NCBI GenBank assembly: GCA_014656015.1
Contig: BNBP01000003.1
Span: forward strand, 1-64,000
Length of the DNA stretch: 64,000 nt
DNA from: Streptomyces griseoaurantiacus
GTDB lineage: Bacteria; Actinomycetota; Actinomycetes; Streptomycetales; Streptomycetaceae
Direction of reading: 5' to 3'
Shown: piece after piece, positions 8,096 through 16,310 of the stretch
Layout of the letters: each line of letters begins with the position of its first letter
How positions within the stretch are numbered: the first letter of the stretch is position 1
Notes under the pieces: model-generated
The model's input: only the letters and a program-made list of their open reading frames with translations
What the model was told of the DNA's origin: nothing
Database searches by the model: none
Program-made: the position numbers and the translations under genes

Positions 8096-9097
8096 GTGCG
8101 TAAGGCATGGGTCTGGGTCACCGTTGTCGCCGGTGGCGGTCTCGGCTTCGTGATGGTGCTCGTCGTCGGCGTCTACATGATCGCCGGAAACATGGCCAAC
8201 GGCGTCGGTTCCGGTGCCGTGGGCCTCGCCAAGGGGGCCGTGCCGGCCGCTTACCAGGACCTCGTGCAGAAGTACGGCAACATGTGCAAGGCCCTCAACC
8301 CCGCGCTGCTGGCCTCCCAGCTCTACCAGGAGAGCGGGTTCAACCCGAAGGCACGCAGCCCCGCGGCGGCCGAGGGAATAGCCCAGTTCATCCCCAGCAC
8401 CTGGGCCACCCACGGTGTCGACGGCAACGGCGACGGCCGGCGCGACGTCTGGGACCCCGCCGACGCCATCCCCTCCGCCGCCTCCTACGACTGCAAGCTC
8501 GCCCAGTACGTCAAGAGTGCCTCCGGCGACCGGACCAAGAACATGCTCGCCGCGTACAACGCGGGGCCCGATGCCGTGCTGCGGTACAACGGGGTGCCGC
8601 CGTACGCCGAGACGCGGAACTACGTCAAGACGATCACCACGCTCGCCGAGAGCTTCGCCGCGCCCGTGTCGGCGGTGCCGCCCAGCGAGCAGGCCGCCGG
8701 TGCCATCAACTACGCGCAGTCCAAGCTCGGGACGCCGTATCTGTGGGGCGGCAACGGAACGGCGGCCGAGGGGGGCCGGTTCGACTGCTCGGGGCTCACC
8801 AAGGCCGCGTACGCCAAGGTCGGGATCACGCTGCCGCGCGTGGCCAACGACCAGTACAACGCGGGGCCCCACCCCAAGCGGAGCGAGCTGCGCCCCGGTG
8901 ACCTCGTGTTCTTCTCCGACGACCTGACCAACTCGCGGGCCATCCGGCACGTGGGCATCTACGTGGGCGGCGGCTACATGATCGACGCCCCCAGAACCGG
9001 GGCGGTCATCCGGTTTGATCCGATCGACACCCCTGACTACTTCGGCGCCACCAGGGTCACCGAAGATGGCGCGAAAGCGCTCCCCAGCGCGGTGTGA
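8096..9097 (+). CDS. Lytic transglycosylase / NlpC-P60 endopeptidase fusion
   Basis: This 333-residue cell-wall hydrolase has a signal-anchor helix (residues 5-28), an SLT-type transglycosylase domain (catalytic Glu in YQESGFNP, AEGIAQFIPSTW, AAYNAGP; about 55-180) and a C-terminal NlpC/P60 domain (catalytic Cys in GGRFDCSGLT, His in IRHVGIYVGGG; about 200-325). It should cut both glycan and peptide bonds outside the membrane, the arrangement seen in conjugation proteins and in sporulation or cell-separation hydrolases. GTG 8096 is preferred because GAGGGG lies 9 bp upstream; TTG 8090 would directly abut the ribosome site. Confidence 0.85.
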   Translation: MRKAWVWVTVVAGGGLGFVMVLVVGVYMIAGNMANGVGSGAVGLAKGAVPAAYQDLVQKYGNMCKALNPALLASQLYQESGFNPKARSPAAAEGIAQFIPSTWATHGVDGNGDGRRDVWDPADAIPSAASYDCKLAQYVKSASGDRTKNMLAAYNAGPDAVLRYNGVPPYAETRNYVKTITTLAESFAAPVSAVPPSEQAAGAINYAQSKLGTPYLWGGNGTAAEGGRFDCSGLTKAAYAKVGITLPRVANDQYNAGPHPKRSELRPGDLVFFSDDLTNSRAIRHVGIYVGGGYMIDAPRTGAVIRFDPIDTPDYFGATRVTEDGAKALPSAV

Positions 9098-9458
9098 AAC
9101 AGCACCTCGGAGGGCATACGGGCCTTGGCCGGACGGGGGGCGCAAGGTGGCCAGGTGGCTTGATAGCGTCGCCCGTACGCACCCCCTGAGCTGCGGTGAC
9201 GCATTTCTCTTCGATAACGTCTGCGTGATCATTCAGTGGAACGTGGAACGTTCCGGAGAACGGTGTGCGTTCCTGTTGACGTAGACAGCGGTAACCATCC
9301 GTGCGAATCCCGCCGCTCGCGCGTGGGGGCACGGAGACGGCCCGGCCGTTCTACGACCACGGGGTGCAACCGCGGTGACGCTGTACGTGTGCGCAGGCGC
9401 ACGGACGACGGATCCGTACCGATGCGATGGGCAATGACGACGAAGGGGCCGCTGCACG
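9098..9458. other. 361-bp intergenic region before the PAP2 gene
   Basis: No convincing gene on either strand. It holds a perfect 10-bp palindrome GGAACGTTCC at about 9247, next to a second GGAACG at about 9239, and TTGACG near 9277 that could be a -35 element for the PAP2 gene. I compared it by eye with ydaO/c-di-AMP and cobalamin riboswitch consensus and found no match. Confidence 0.4.
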
Positions 9459-10148
9459 ATGGCTGGACTCGCCGAATCCTCCGGGTCGAACCCCGACGTC
9501 GAGCTGCTGTACGACATCAACGGCTTGGCCAAGGACGCGCCGCACTGGTTCGACCGGCTGATGGAGTTCATCGGCGAGTACGGGCTGCTGTTCGCCATGA
9601 TGCTGCTCGTGCTCTGGTGCTGGTGGGGCGTACGCCGGCGGGGCGGTGAGGGCGCGGCGCCCTCCGTGGCCGCGCTGGTGTGGGCACCGCTCGCGGCGGG
9701 GGTCGCGGTGCTGGTGAACGTGCCGATCCGGGGCTTCGTGGAGCGGCCCCGGCCGTTCGTCGATCACGACGGCCTCGAGGTGCTCGTCGACGGCAAGGAC
9801 GACTTCTCCTTCGTGAGCGACCACGCGACGCTCACCATGGCCATCGCGGTCGGGCTCTTCGTCGCCAACCGGCGCTTCGGCCTCATCGGCATCGGACTCG
9901 CCCTGCTCGAAGGCTTCTGCCGGGTCTACATGGGAGTCCACTACCCGACCGACGTCGTGGGCGGCTTCGCGCTCGGCACGGCGGTCGCGCTGCTCCTGTC
10001 GCCGGTGGCGATGGCCCTGCTGACCCCGGTGGTGCGGGCGGTGGAGAAGTCCCCGCGGCTGGGCTGGCTGGTGCGGGACCGGCGCCGGGCGGACATGGCC
10101 TCCGGCACCTCGGCCGATGTTCCGGGGGAACGCGACCTGGCTGCCTAG
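9459..10148 (+). CDS. PAP2-family membrane phosphatase
   Basis: A 229-residue integral membrane protein with about five hydrophobic helices. The phosphatase signature is present in modified form: RGFVERPRP (first motif, Arg instead of Lys), VSDHAT (second motif) and CRVYMGVHYPTDVVGG (third motif with Arg, His and Asp). These enzymes dephosphorylate lipid or undecaprenyl pyrophosphates at the outer face of the membrane. It is monocistronic, followed 25 bp later by a large palindrome. The exact substrate cannot be read from the sequence. Confidence 0.85.
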   Translation: MAGLAESSGSNPDVELLYDINGLAKDAPHWFDRLMEFIGEYGLLFAMMLLVLWCWWGVRRRGGEGAAPSVAALVWAPLAAGVAVLVNVPIRGFVERPRPFVDHDGLEVLVDGKDDFSFVSDHATLTMAIAVGLFVANRRFGLIGIGLALLEGFCRVYMGVHYPTDVVGGFALGTAVALLLSPVAMALLTPVVRAVEKSPRLGWLVRDRRRADMASGTSADVPGERDLAA

Positions 10149-10173
10149 GATCTTTCGTTCGGATCGGGTCGGT

Positions 10174-10203
10174 CGGTCGGTCGGTCGGCCGACCGACCGA
10201 CCG
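10174..10203. terminator. Perfect 30-bp GGTC/GACC palindrome without loop
   Basis: Four GGTC-type units followed by their complement give two 15-bp arms with no spacer, centred between 10188 and 10189. As RNA it would fold into a very stable hairpin behind the PAP2 gene, and it also lies behind the minus-strand gene at 10344-10520. The most likely role is a bidirectional terminator. The tetranucleotide repeat structure makes it an unusually regular one. Confidence 0.6.
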
Positions 10204-10343
10204 GCGGGCGGGCGCGGTGCGTCTGCGGCCGATCCGAGCGGGGTCCGCGTGCCGGGCCCCGCGACGCCGGGACGATCCGAACGAGGGGCCCTGGGACGGC
10301 CGGTACCGCCCTGAACCCGCTCAGCGCCCACGGGGTCTCCCCG

Positions 10344-10520
10344 TCAGGCGCCGGGGTGGGCGGCGGCGTGGTTCTCCGCGTCCGTCCTCGCCAGGCTCCT
10401 GGCCCGGCGTGCGGGGCCCCGCCAGCCGCAGGTGCAGCGGGCCGCGCAGAAGCGGCCCTGTTCGACCGTCGTCGCGCGGTGGGGGGCGGGGGTCGAGGCT
10501 TCGTGAGTTTCTTCCGGCAC
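10344..10520 (-). CDS. Small Cys-rich protein (58 aa), conserved-looking
   Basis: An uninterrupted minus-strand frame from GTG 10520 encodes 58 residues with the core QGRFCAARCTCGWRGPARRA followed by RSLARTDAENH. The C-x3-C-x-C-x-W pattern suggests a small metal-binding or redox knuckle. I recall similar short proteins in other Streptomyces genomes, but no function. It converges with the PAP2 gene and shares the palindromic terminator; the lipoprotein gene is divergent. Confidence 0.6.
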   Translation of the reverse strand: MPEETHEASTPAPHRATTVEQGRFCAARCTCGWRGPARRARSLARTDAENHAAAHPGA

Positions 10521-10634
10521 GTCAACACGCTACCCACGGACCGTCCTGATCCGTCCTGCGCGTGACGGGTGTCCCCTGCCCTCGTTAACCGGGCGACTGG
10601 AGGGACGGGACCGACCCGGCTGGGGGTAACGGCG

Positions 10635-11468
10635 ATGGTGGCGCGGCGGCACTGGCGGACGAGTGCGGTGGCCGTCCTGGCCGCGGCCCTGGCGGCCTGT
10701 GCGGGTGGCTGCTCCGGCGAGCGCGCCGGGGCGGAGGAGGCGGCCTCCGGCGGTGACACGATCACCGTGCTGCACGGGGCCGCCGACCGGCTCGTGAGGG
10801 CCGGCACCTCCAAGGCGCAGACCTCCATGGAGATGGCCACCGGCGGCACCCGCGTCACCATCCGCGGCGCCGGCGTCTACGACTACCGCGAGCGGCTCGG
10901 CCGGCTGAAGGTGCTGCTCCCCGAGGACCCCGCGGGGGCGCGCGAACACCGCCCCATCACCGAACTCCTCGCCCCCGGAGCCCTGTTCATGAAGAACCGC
11001 GGGGCCGGGGTGCCCGCCGACAAATGGGTGCGCGTCGACATCGGCACCCTCTCCGACGGCAACCTCGTCACCGGCGGCGTCACCGACCCGTACGCCGCGG
11101 CGGAGGTGCTGCGCGGGGCGCGCACGGCCACGTACCTCGGGCGGACCGAGGTCGCCGGGACGCCGGTGCGGCACTACCGGGGGACCGCCGACCTCGCGCT
11201 CGCCGCGCGCGAGGCCTCCGGGGTGAACCGGGGGCCCTTCACCGCGGCGGCCAAGGGGTTCGCCACCGCCGAGGTGCCCTTCGACGTGTACCTCGACGAG
11301 GAGGGACGCGTCCGCAAGATCCGGCAGCGGTTCAGCTTCGTGGGCGGCCAGGCCAAGAACCCGGTCGCCGTCGCGTCGACGGCGCTGCTGTACGACTTCG
11401 GGGTCGGTGTCGACGTCCGGCTGCCCCGGGGGGCCGATATCTACGACGGGAAAATTGCCGAAAAGTGA
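10635..11468 (+). CDS. Secreted lipoprotein, LppX/LprG-like
   Basis: About 277 residues. The N terminus is a lipoprotein signal (AVAVLAAALAAC, lipobox LAAC with Cys near residue 22). The mature part is a beta-rich domain (GTRVTIRGAGVYDY, ADKWVRVDIG, TATYLGRTEVAG, HYRGTADL) resembling the LolA/LppX fold that carries lipids between membrane and wall. ATG 10635 is chosen because it gives a proper signal peptide; GTG 10569 would add a non-signal extension. The ligand is unknown. Confidence 0.75.
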   Translation: MVARRHWRTSAVAVLAAALAACAGGCSGERAGAEEAASGGDTITVLHGAADRLVRAGTSKAQTSMEMATGGTRVTIRGAGVYDYRERLGRLKVLLPEDPAGAREHRPITELLAPGALFMKNRGAGVPADKWVRVDIGTLSDGNLVTGGVTDPYAAAEVLRGARTATYLGRTEVAGTPVRHYRGTADLALAAREASGVNRGPFTAAAKGFATAEVPFDVYLDEEGRVRKIRQRFSFVGGQAKNPVAVASTALLYDFGVGVDVRLPRGADIYDGKIAEK

Positions 11469-11574
11469 CTGGCGCCACGCAGCGGGCGTGAGAACTAGCC
11501 CTTCCGTGCCATGCGCGGGGCGTGTGCCGCTCCCTACTCTTGGAGGTCGGTGACGGCAGGAAGAGGTGAGGCGC

Positions 11575-11736
11575 GTGGCTCCGGTCGGTGGGACGGCGGT
11601 GCAGGACCACGTGGCTCTCGCCGAGATCGAACTCTGCGGCGAGCTGATCATCGCGGCCTCCGCGGCGAGCGGGGAACGGCTGTCGATGGAGAGCATCGAC
11701 CAGGTGCTGCGGGTGGGCGAGGAGAACGGGGACTGA
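11575..11736 (+). CDS. Small acidic hypothetical protein (53 aa)
   Basis: A frame from GTG 11575 (GGAAGAGG eight bases upstream) encodes VAPVGGTAVQDHVALAEIEL followed by CGELIIAAS and SIDQVLRVGEEN. In-frame GTG 11566 is an alternative. A possible -10 hexamer TACTCT lies at 11535-11540. Similar tiny proteins sit near csoR/pit in other Streptomyces (recollection). No motif of known function is present. Confidence 0.55.
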   Translation: MAPVGGTAVQDHVALAEIELCGELIIAASAASGERLSMESIDQVLRVGEENGD

Positions 11737-11754
11737 CGGGAGCGTCCTCCTCGC

Positions 11755-11815
11755 CTCGGTGACCTCGGTGACCTCGGTGACCTCGGTGACCTCGGTGACC
11801 TCGGTGACCTCGGTG
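11755..11815. repeat. 9-bp tandem repeat CTCGGTGAC x 6.8
   Basis: Six perfect copies and a partial seventh, lying between the small gene and the 3' end of csoR. It is non-coding here. Each unit contains GGTGAC, not the PHO-box core, and the spacing is 9, not 11. Confidence 0.9.
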
Positions 11816-11834
11816 GCTCAGGCGACCCCGGTGC

Positions 11835-12230
11835 CTACGTGCGCAGGAGGCGGGCGATCGCCTTCGTCGCCTCCTCCACCTTCGTGTCGATCTCGTCACC
11901 GCCCTTGCGGGCCGCGTCCGCGACGCAGTGCCGCAGGTGCTCCTCCAGGAGCTGGAGCGCGAAGGACTGCAGGGCCTTCGTCGAGGCGGAGACCTGGGTG
12001 AGTATGTCGATGCAGTAGACGTCCTCGTCGACCATCCGCTGCAGGCCCCTGACCTGGCCCTCGATGCGGCGCAGTCGCTTGAGGTGCTCGTCCTTCTGCT
12101 TGTGGTAGCCGTGGATGCCGCGGTCGTGGTCCGTGACCACGACGGCCTGGGCATCCGGAGCGGCCGGGGCGTCCGGCGCCGTCCTCGGGGAGGGCGCGGG
12201 CGGGCCGGCCTCGGGGGGCGGGGTCGTCAT
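11835..12230 (-). CDS. csoR: Copper-sensing repressor CsoR
   Basis: A 131-residue all-helical metal-sensing repressor. The family core is clear: HLKRLRRIEGQVRGLQRMVD, VYCIDILTQVSA, EEHLRHCVAD, supplying the Cys-His-Cys Cu(I) ligands. The N-terminal 40 residues are a disordered Pro/Ala extension followed by the conserved VTDHDRGIHGYHKQK. It closely resembles the characterised S. lividans CsoR. Apo-CsoR binds GC-rich operators of copper exporter and chaperone genes and its own promoter; Cu(I) releases it. ATG 12230 is preceded by GGAGGAC. A matching operator lies at 12303-12319. Confidence 0.93.
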   Translation of the reverse strand: MTTPPPEAGPPAPSPRTAPDAPAAPDAQAVVVTDHDRGIHGYHKQKDEHLKRLRRIEGQVRGLQRMVDEDVYCIDILTQVSASTKALQSFALQLLEEHLRHCVADAARKGGDEIDTKVEEATKAIARLLRT

Positions 12231-12302
12231 GGCGTCCTCCTGGGAAGCGCGAGAGGGAAGCGGTCGGGCAGGGGTGCCGGACGTTTCGGTGCCGACTCGG
12301 GC

Positions 12303-12319
12303 ATACCCCCCACCCGTAT
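12303..12319 (-). promoter_or_regulatory. Candidate CsoR operator
   Basis: ATACCCCCCACCCGTAT (17 bp) has the ATAC...GTAT ends and G/C-tract centre typical of Streptomyces CsoR sites. It lies 73 bp upstream of the csoR start, where autoregulation is expected. Confidence 0.65.
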
Positions 12320-12447
12320 ATGGTAGTGGACTTCGCGGGGGAGGGAAGGCCCGGCCGGTACGCCCGTCCGTACTCGAGGACCCGCCCCGGTGCCGAACGC
12401 CGTGTTCGATGGGCGACACTGGGGGCGGCCCGTTAGCCGTGGCCGGA

Positions 12448-12464
12448 TGATGCACCTAGCATCA
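12448..12464 (+). promoter_or_regulatory. Palindrome in the DUF47-pit promoter region
   Basis: TGATGC and GCATCA separated by 5 nt, about 36 bp upstream of the DUF47 start. The right half contains TAGCAT, a possible -10. No PHO box was found here. It could be an operator; the evidence is only symmetry and position. Confidence 0.35.
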
Positions 12465-12499
12465 GCCTGACCGAAACCGAAGCATCCCGAGGACCCCAC

Positions 12500-13120
12500 G
12501 TGCGCTTTCGTCTGACCCCCAGGGAGACGAGCTTCTACGACATGTTCGCCGCATCCGCGGACAACATCGTCACGGGCTCCAAGCTCCTCATGGAACTGCT
12601 CGGGGCGGACACCTCCGCCCGGGCCGAGATCGCAGAGCGTATGCGGGCCGCCGAACACGCCGGTGACGACGCGACGCACGCGATCTTCCACCAGCTGAAC
12701 TCCTCGTTCATCACGCCCTTCGACCGCGAGGACATCTACAACCTCGCGTCGTCCCTGGACGACATCATGGACTTCATGGAGGAGGCCGTCGACCTGGTCG
12801 TCCTCTACAACGTCGAGGAACTGCCCAAGGGCGTCGAGCAGCAGATCGAGGTGCTGGCGCGGGCGGCGGAACTGACCGCCGAGGCCATGCCGAACCTGCG
12901 GACCATGGACAACCTCACGGAGTACTGGATCGAGGTCAACCGCCTCGAGAACCAGGCCGACCAGATCCACCGCAAGCTGCTGGCCATGCTCTTCAACGGC
13001 AAGTACGAAGCCATCGAGGTGCTCAAGCTCAAGCAGATCGTGGACGTCCTCGAGGAGGCGGCCGACGCCTTCGAGCACGTGGCGAACACCGTGGAGACCA
13101 TCGCGGTCAAGGAGTCCTGA
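12500..13120 (+). CDS. DUF47 / PhoU-like Pit accessory protein
   Basis: A 206-residue all-helical protein of the DUF47 family (MRFRLTPRETSFYDMFA, SSFITPFDREDIYNLASSLD, EEAADAFEHVANTVETIA). DUF47 proteins resemble PhoU and are nearly always paired with PiT phosphate transporters, whose activity they tune. The gene is 9 bp upstream of pit and is co-transcribed with it. GTG 12500 follows CGAGGA. It is cytoplasmic. Confidence 0.9.
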   Translation: MRFRLTPRETSFYDMFAASADNIVTGSKLLMELLGADTSARAEIAERMRAAEHAGDDATHAIFHQLNSSFITPFDREDIYNLASSLDDIMDFMEEAVDLVVLYNVEELPKGVEQQIEVLARAAELTAEAMPNLRTMDNLTEYWIEVNRLENQADQIHRKLLAMLFNGKYEAIEVLKLKQIVDVLEEAADAFEHVANTVETIAVKES

Positions 13121-13129
13121 GGCGCGTCC

Positions 13130-14128
13130 ATGGACACCTTCGCTCTGGTCGTGACCGTCGCGGTCGCGCTCTTCTTCACGTACACCAACGGTTTCCACGA
13201 CTCCGCCAACGCGATCGCCACCTCCGTGTCGACGCGGGCACTGACCCCGCGTGCCGCGCTCGCGATGGCCGCCGTGATGAACCTCGCGGGCGCGTTCCTC
13301 GGCTCCGGGGTCGCCAAGACGGTCAGTGAGGGGCTGATCGACACGCCCGAGGGCTCCAAGGGGATGGGCATCCTCTTCGCCGCGCTCGTCGGCGCGATCG
13401 TGTGGAACCTCGTCACCTGGTACTACGGGCTGCCCTCGTCCTCCTCGCACGCGCTGTTCGGCGGCATGGTCGGCGCGGCGCTGGCCGGAGGGATCAAGGT
13501 CTACTGGAGCGGGGTGGTCGACAAGATCGTCATCCCGATGTTCCTGTCCCCGGTCGTCGGTCTGATCGTCGGCTACCTGGTGATGACCGCGATCATGTGG
13601 ATCTTCCGGCGGTCCAACCCCCACAAGGCCAAGCGCGGCTTCCGGATCGCCCAGACGGTGTCGGCGGCGGGCATGGCCCTCGGACACGGTCTGCAGGACG
13701 CGCAGAAGACCATGGGCATCGTGATGATGGCGCTGGTCATCGCCGACGTCCAGGAGTACGGGAACACGATCCCGGTGTGGGTCAAGCTCGTGTGCGCGAT
13801 CATGCTGTCGCTCGGCACGTACGCGGGTGGCTGGCGCATCATGCGGACACTGGGGCGGAAGATCATCGAGCTGGACCCGCCGCAGGGGTTCGCCGCGGAG
13901 ACGACCGGCGCGTCGATCATGTTCACGACGGCGTTCCTGTTCAAGGCGCCGATCTCCACGACGCATGTGATCACCTCGGCGATCATGGGCGTGGGGGCCA
14001 CACGGCGGGTGAACGCGGTGCGGTGGGGGGTCGCGAAGAACATCGTGCTGGGGTGGTTCATCACGATGCCGGCGGCGGCGATCGTGGCGGCGGTGAGTTT
14101 CTGGGTGGTTGACCTGGCGGTGCTGTAG
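13130..14128 (+). CDS. pit: Low-affinity inorganic phosphate transporter Pit
   Basis: A 332-residue PiT-family permease with about ten membrane helices. The two inverted half signatures are visible: FTYTNGFHDSANAIATSVST near residue 18 and GFAAETTGASIMFTTAFLFK, with ISTTHVITSAIMGVG, in the second half. It imports metal-phosphate with protons and serves under phosphate-replete conditions, complementing the Pst system that converges on it. It forms an operon with the DUF47 gene. Confidence 0.92.
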   Translation: MDTFALVVTVAVALFFTYTNGFHDSANAIATSVSTRALTPRAALAMAAVMNLAGAFLGSGVAKTVSEGLIDTPEGSKGMGILFAALVGAIVWNLVTWYYGLPSSSSHALFGGMVGAALAGGIKVYWSGVVDKIVIPMFLSPVVGLIVGYLVMTAIMWIFRRSNPHKAKRGFRIAQTVSAAGMALGHGLQDAQKTMGIVMMALVIADVQEYGNTIPVWVKLVCAIMLSLGTYAGGWRIMRTLGRKIIELDPPQGFAAETTGASIMFTTAFLFKAPISTTHVITSAIMGVGATRRVNAVRWGVAKNIVLGWFITMPAAAIVAAVSFWVVDLAVL

Positions 14129-14200
14129 CGCTCCGCCGGGTGGGCCGGGTGGGGTGAGTGGGGCCGGGGGTGCGTGGGTCGGTGCGGGGCCGTTGTGGCC

Positions 14201-14225
14201 GGTCGCGCGGTTCCCCGCGCCCCTT
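14201..14225. repeat. Likely copy of a dispersed Streptomyces intergenic motif
   Basis: The stretch around GCGGTTCCCCGCGCCCCT resembles a short sequence very common between genes in Streptomyces chromosomes (recollection, not searched). The surrounding 14129-14345 is otherwise non-coding. Confidence 0.4.
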
Positions 14226-14345
14226 GGTCGGCTGGGGGTGTCGCATGCTGGTGGGTACCGGTGGGGGTGGTCGCGCTCGCGCGGCGGAGCCGCGGATCGA
14301 TGCGGCCTCGCGCCTCTTGGTCCGCCGGGGGCGGCGCACGTTGAA

Positions 14346-14375
14346 AGGGCCCGTCCCCCTCAGGGGGCGGGCCCT
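14346..14375. terminator. Bidirectional hairpin between pit and pstB
   Basis: AGGGCCCG-T-CCCCC pairs with GGGGG-CGGGCCCT around a 3-nt loop, with one bulged T. It lies between two converging operons and can end both transcripts. Confidence 0.8.
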
Positions 14376-14422
14376 GGGCTCGCGGTGGCACCGCCATGCA
14401 GCACCGCGAGGGTTCGGGGGGA

Positions 14423-15199
14423 TCAGCCGAAGCGGCCGGAGATGTAGTCCTCCGTGGCCTGGACGGACGGGTTGGAGAAGATCCGTTCCGTCTCGTCGAT
14501 CTCGACCAGCTTGCCGGGGCGGCCGACCGCCGCGAGGTTGAAGAACGCCGTGCGGTCCGAGACGCGGGCCGCCTGCTGCATGTTGTGCGTCACGATGACG
14601 ATCGTGAAGCGCTCCTTCAGCTCGCTGATCAGGTCCTCGATCGCGAGGGTGGAGATGGGGTCGAGCGCGGAGCACGGCTCGTCCATCAGGAGGACGTCCG
14701 GCTCCACCGCTATCGCCCGCGCGATGCACAGCCGCTGCTGCTGGCCGCCGGAGAGGCCGGAGCCCGGCTTGTTCAGGCGGTCCTTGACCTCGTTCCAGAG
14801 GTTGGCGCCCTTCAGCGACTTCTCGACGATCTCGCCGAGCTCCGCCTTCTTGTGGCTGCCGTTCAGCCGCAGTCCCGCCGCCACGTTGTCGAAGATCGAC
14901 ATGGTGGGGAAGGGGTTCGGGCGCTGGAACACCATGCCGACGTCCCGGCGTACCGCCACCGGGTCGATCCCCGGGCCGTACAGGTCCTCGTCGTCCAGCA
15001 GCACCTTGCCCTCGACCCGGCCGCCGGGCGTGACCTCGTGCATCCGGTTCAGGGTGCGCAGGAACGTGGACTTCCCGCAGCCCGAGGGGCCGATGAACGC
15101 CGTCACCGAACGCGGTTCGACGGTCATCGAGATGTCCTCGATCGCCTTGTGGGAGCCGTAGAAGGCGGTGAGCCCGCTCACATCGATTCGCTTGGCCAT
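14423..15199 (-). CDS. pstB: Phosphate ABC transporter ATPase PstB
   Basis: 258 residues. Walker A is GPSGCGKST, the signature is [17 protein letters not shown], Walker B is [13 protein letters not shown], and the switch His is in [19 protein letters not shown] and [19 protein letters not shown] are characteristic of PstB. It energises high-affinity phosphate uptake through PstAC. It is the last gene of pstSCAB, 37 bp behind pstA. Confidence 0.97.
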   Translation of the reverse strand: MAKRIDVSGLTAFYGSHKAIEDISMTVEPRSVTAFIGPSGCGKSTFLRTLNRMHEVTPGGRVEGKVLLDDEDLYGPGIDPVAVRRDVGMVFQRPNPFPTMSIFDNVAAGLRLNGSHKKAELGEIVEKSLKGANLWNEVKDRLNKPGSGLSGGQQQRLCIARAIAVEPDVLLMDEPCSALDPISTLAIEDLISELKERFTIVIVTHNMQQAARVSDRTAFFNLAAVGRPGKLVEIDETERIFSNPSVQATEDYISGRFG

Positions 15200-15236
15200 G
15201 ACTGGTACTTCGCTTCCGGTCTCGTGGGGCGGGGAG

Positions 15237-16310
15237 TCAGCGGGGGGACTTCCAGCGGGCGATGCCGCGGGCCACCAGGTTGAGGATCATCACGATCGCG
15301 ATGAGGGTGAGGGCCGCCGCCCAGGCGCGGTCGTAGGCCGCGCCGTAGCCCGCGCTGTTGGCGTACTGCTGGTAGATGTACAGCGGCAGCGACGCCTGCG
15401 GGTCGGCGAAGGGGTTGGTGTTGATGAAGTTCGTTCCCCACACCAGCAGCAGCACCGGGGCGGTCTCCCCGGTGATGCGGGCGACGGCGAGCATGATGCC
15501 CGTGGTGATGCCGCCGATCGAGGTCGGCAGGACCACCTTGAGGATGGTGCGCCACTTCGGCACGCCCAGCGCGAGGGAGGCCTCGCGCAGCTCGTTCGGG
15601 ACGAGCTTGAGCATCTCCTCCGTGGAGCGGACCACGATCGGCATCATCAGGATGGCCAGGGCGAGCGAGCCGGCGAAGCCGGAGTAGCCCATGTCGAGGA
15701 CGAGGATCCAGAAGCTGAGGACGAAAAGGCCGGCGACGATCGAGGGGATGCCGGTCATGACGTCGACGAAGAAGGTGACGGCCTTGGCGAGCCGGCCGCG
15801 CCCGTACTCGACCAGGTAGACGGCGGTGAGCACGCCCACCGGCACGGCGACGACGGTGGCGAGGCCGACCTGTTCCAGGGTGCCGAGGATGGCGTGGTAG
15901 ATGCCGCCGCCGGTCTCGGTGTCGGCGACCACGCCCATGGAGTGGGACAGGAAGTAGAAGTCGAGAACCTTGACGCCCTGCCGGACGGTCTCCCACAGCA
16001 GGGAGGCCAGCGGGATCACGGCGAGGAGGAAGCAGACCCAGACGAGGCTGGTGGCGACGCGGTCCTTGGCCTGGCGGCGGCCCTCCACCCGGGCGGCGAC
16101 GCCGTACGTGCCGAGGACGAACAGGACGGCCGCGATCAGGCCGAGCTGGGCCGGGTTGTCCATGTCCGCGACGAGTCCGAGGAGGACGGCGAGGACGAGC
16201 GAGCCGCCGGCGAGGGCCCACGGGGACCACTTCGGCAGCCGGGCGCCGCGCAGCGTGCGGGGCGTGGGGACGGTGGCGCGCGTGGGCGCGGGTGTGGGTG
16301 CGGTGCTCAT
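15237..16310 (-). CDS. pstA: Phosphate ABC transporter permease PstA
   Basis: 357 residues with six or more membrane helices and the permease coupling loop ([20 protein letters not shown]). The N-terminal about 35 residues are a hydrophilic Thr/Pro-rich tail. It forms the membrane channel with PstC. Its ATG overlaps the pstC stop by 4 bp (ATGA), so translation is coupled. Confidence 0.96.
   Translation of the reverse strand: MSTAPTPAPTRATVPTPRTLRGARLPKWSPWALAGGSLVLAVLLGLVADMDNPAQLGLIAAVLFVLGTYGVAARVEGRRQAKDRVATSLVWVCFLLAVIPLASLLWETVRQGVKVLDFYFLSHSMGVVADTETGGGIYHAILGTLEQVGLATVVAVPVGVLTAVYLVEYGRGRLAKAVTFFVDVMTGIPSIVAGLFVLSFWILVLDMGYSGFAGSLALAILMMPIVVRSTEEMLKLVPNELREASLALGVPKWRTILKVVLPTSIGGITTGIMLAVARITGETAPVLLLVWGTNFINTNPFADPQASLPLYIYQQYANSAGYGAAYDRAWAAALTLIAIVMILNLVARGIARWKSPR

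Noticed and set aside
9098..9458. Possible ydaO (c-di-AMP) or cobalamin riboswitch before the PAP2 gene
   Set aside because: The conserved sequence blocks of either class could not be found by eye; only a short palindrome is present.
11755..11815. CRISPR-like array or PHO box in CTCGGTGAC repeats
   Set aside because: Units are 9 bp without spacers, and the period is 9, not the 11 needed for PhoP heptamers.
12227..13966. 579-codon minus-strand frame over DUF47 and pit
   Set aside because: His/Asp/Arg-rich translation typical of antisense reading; both plus-strand genes are unmistakable.
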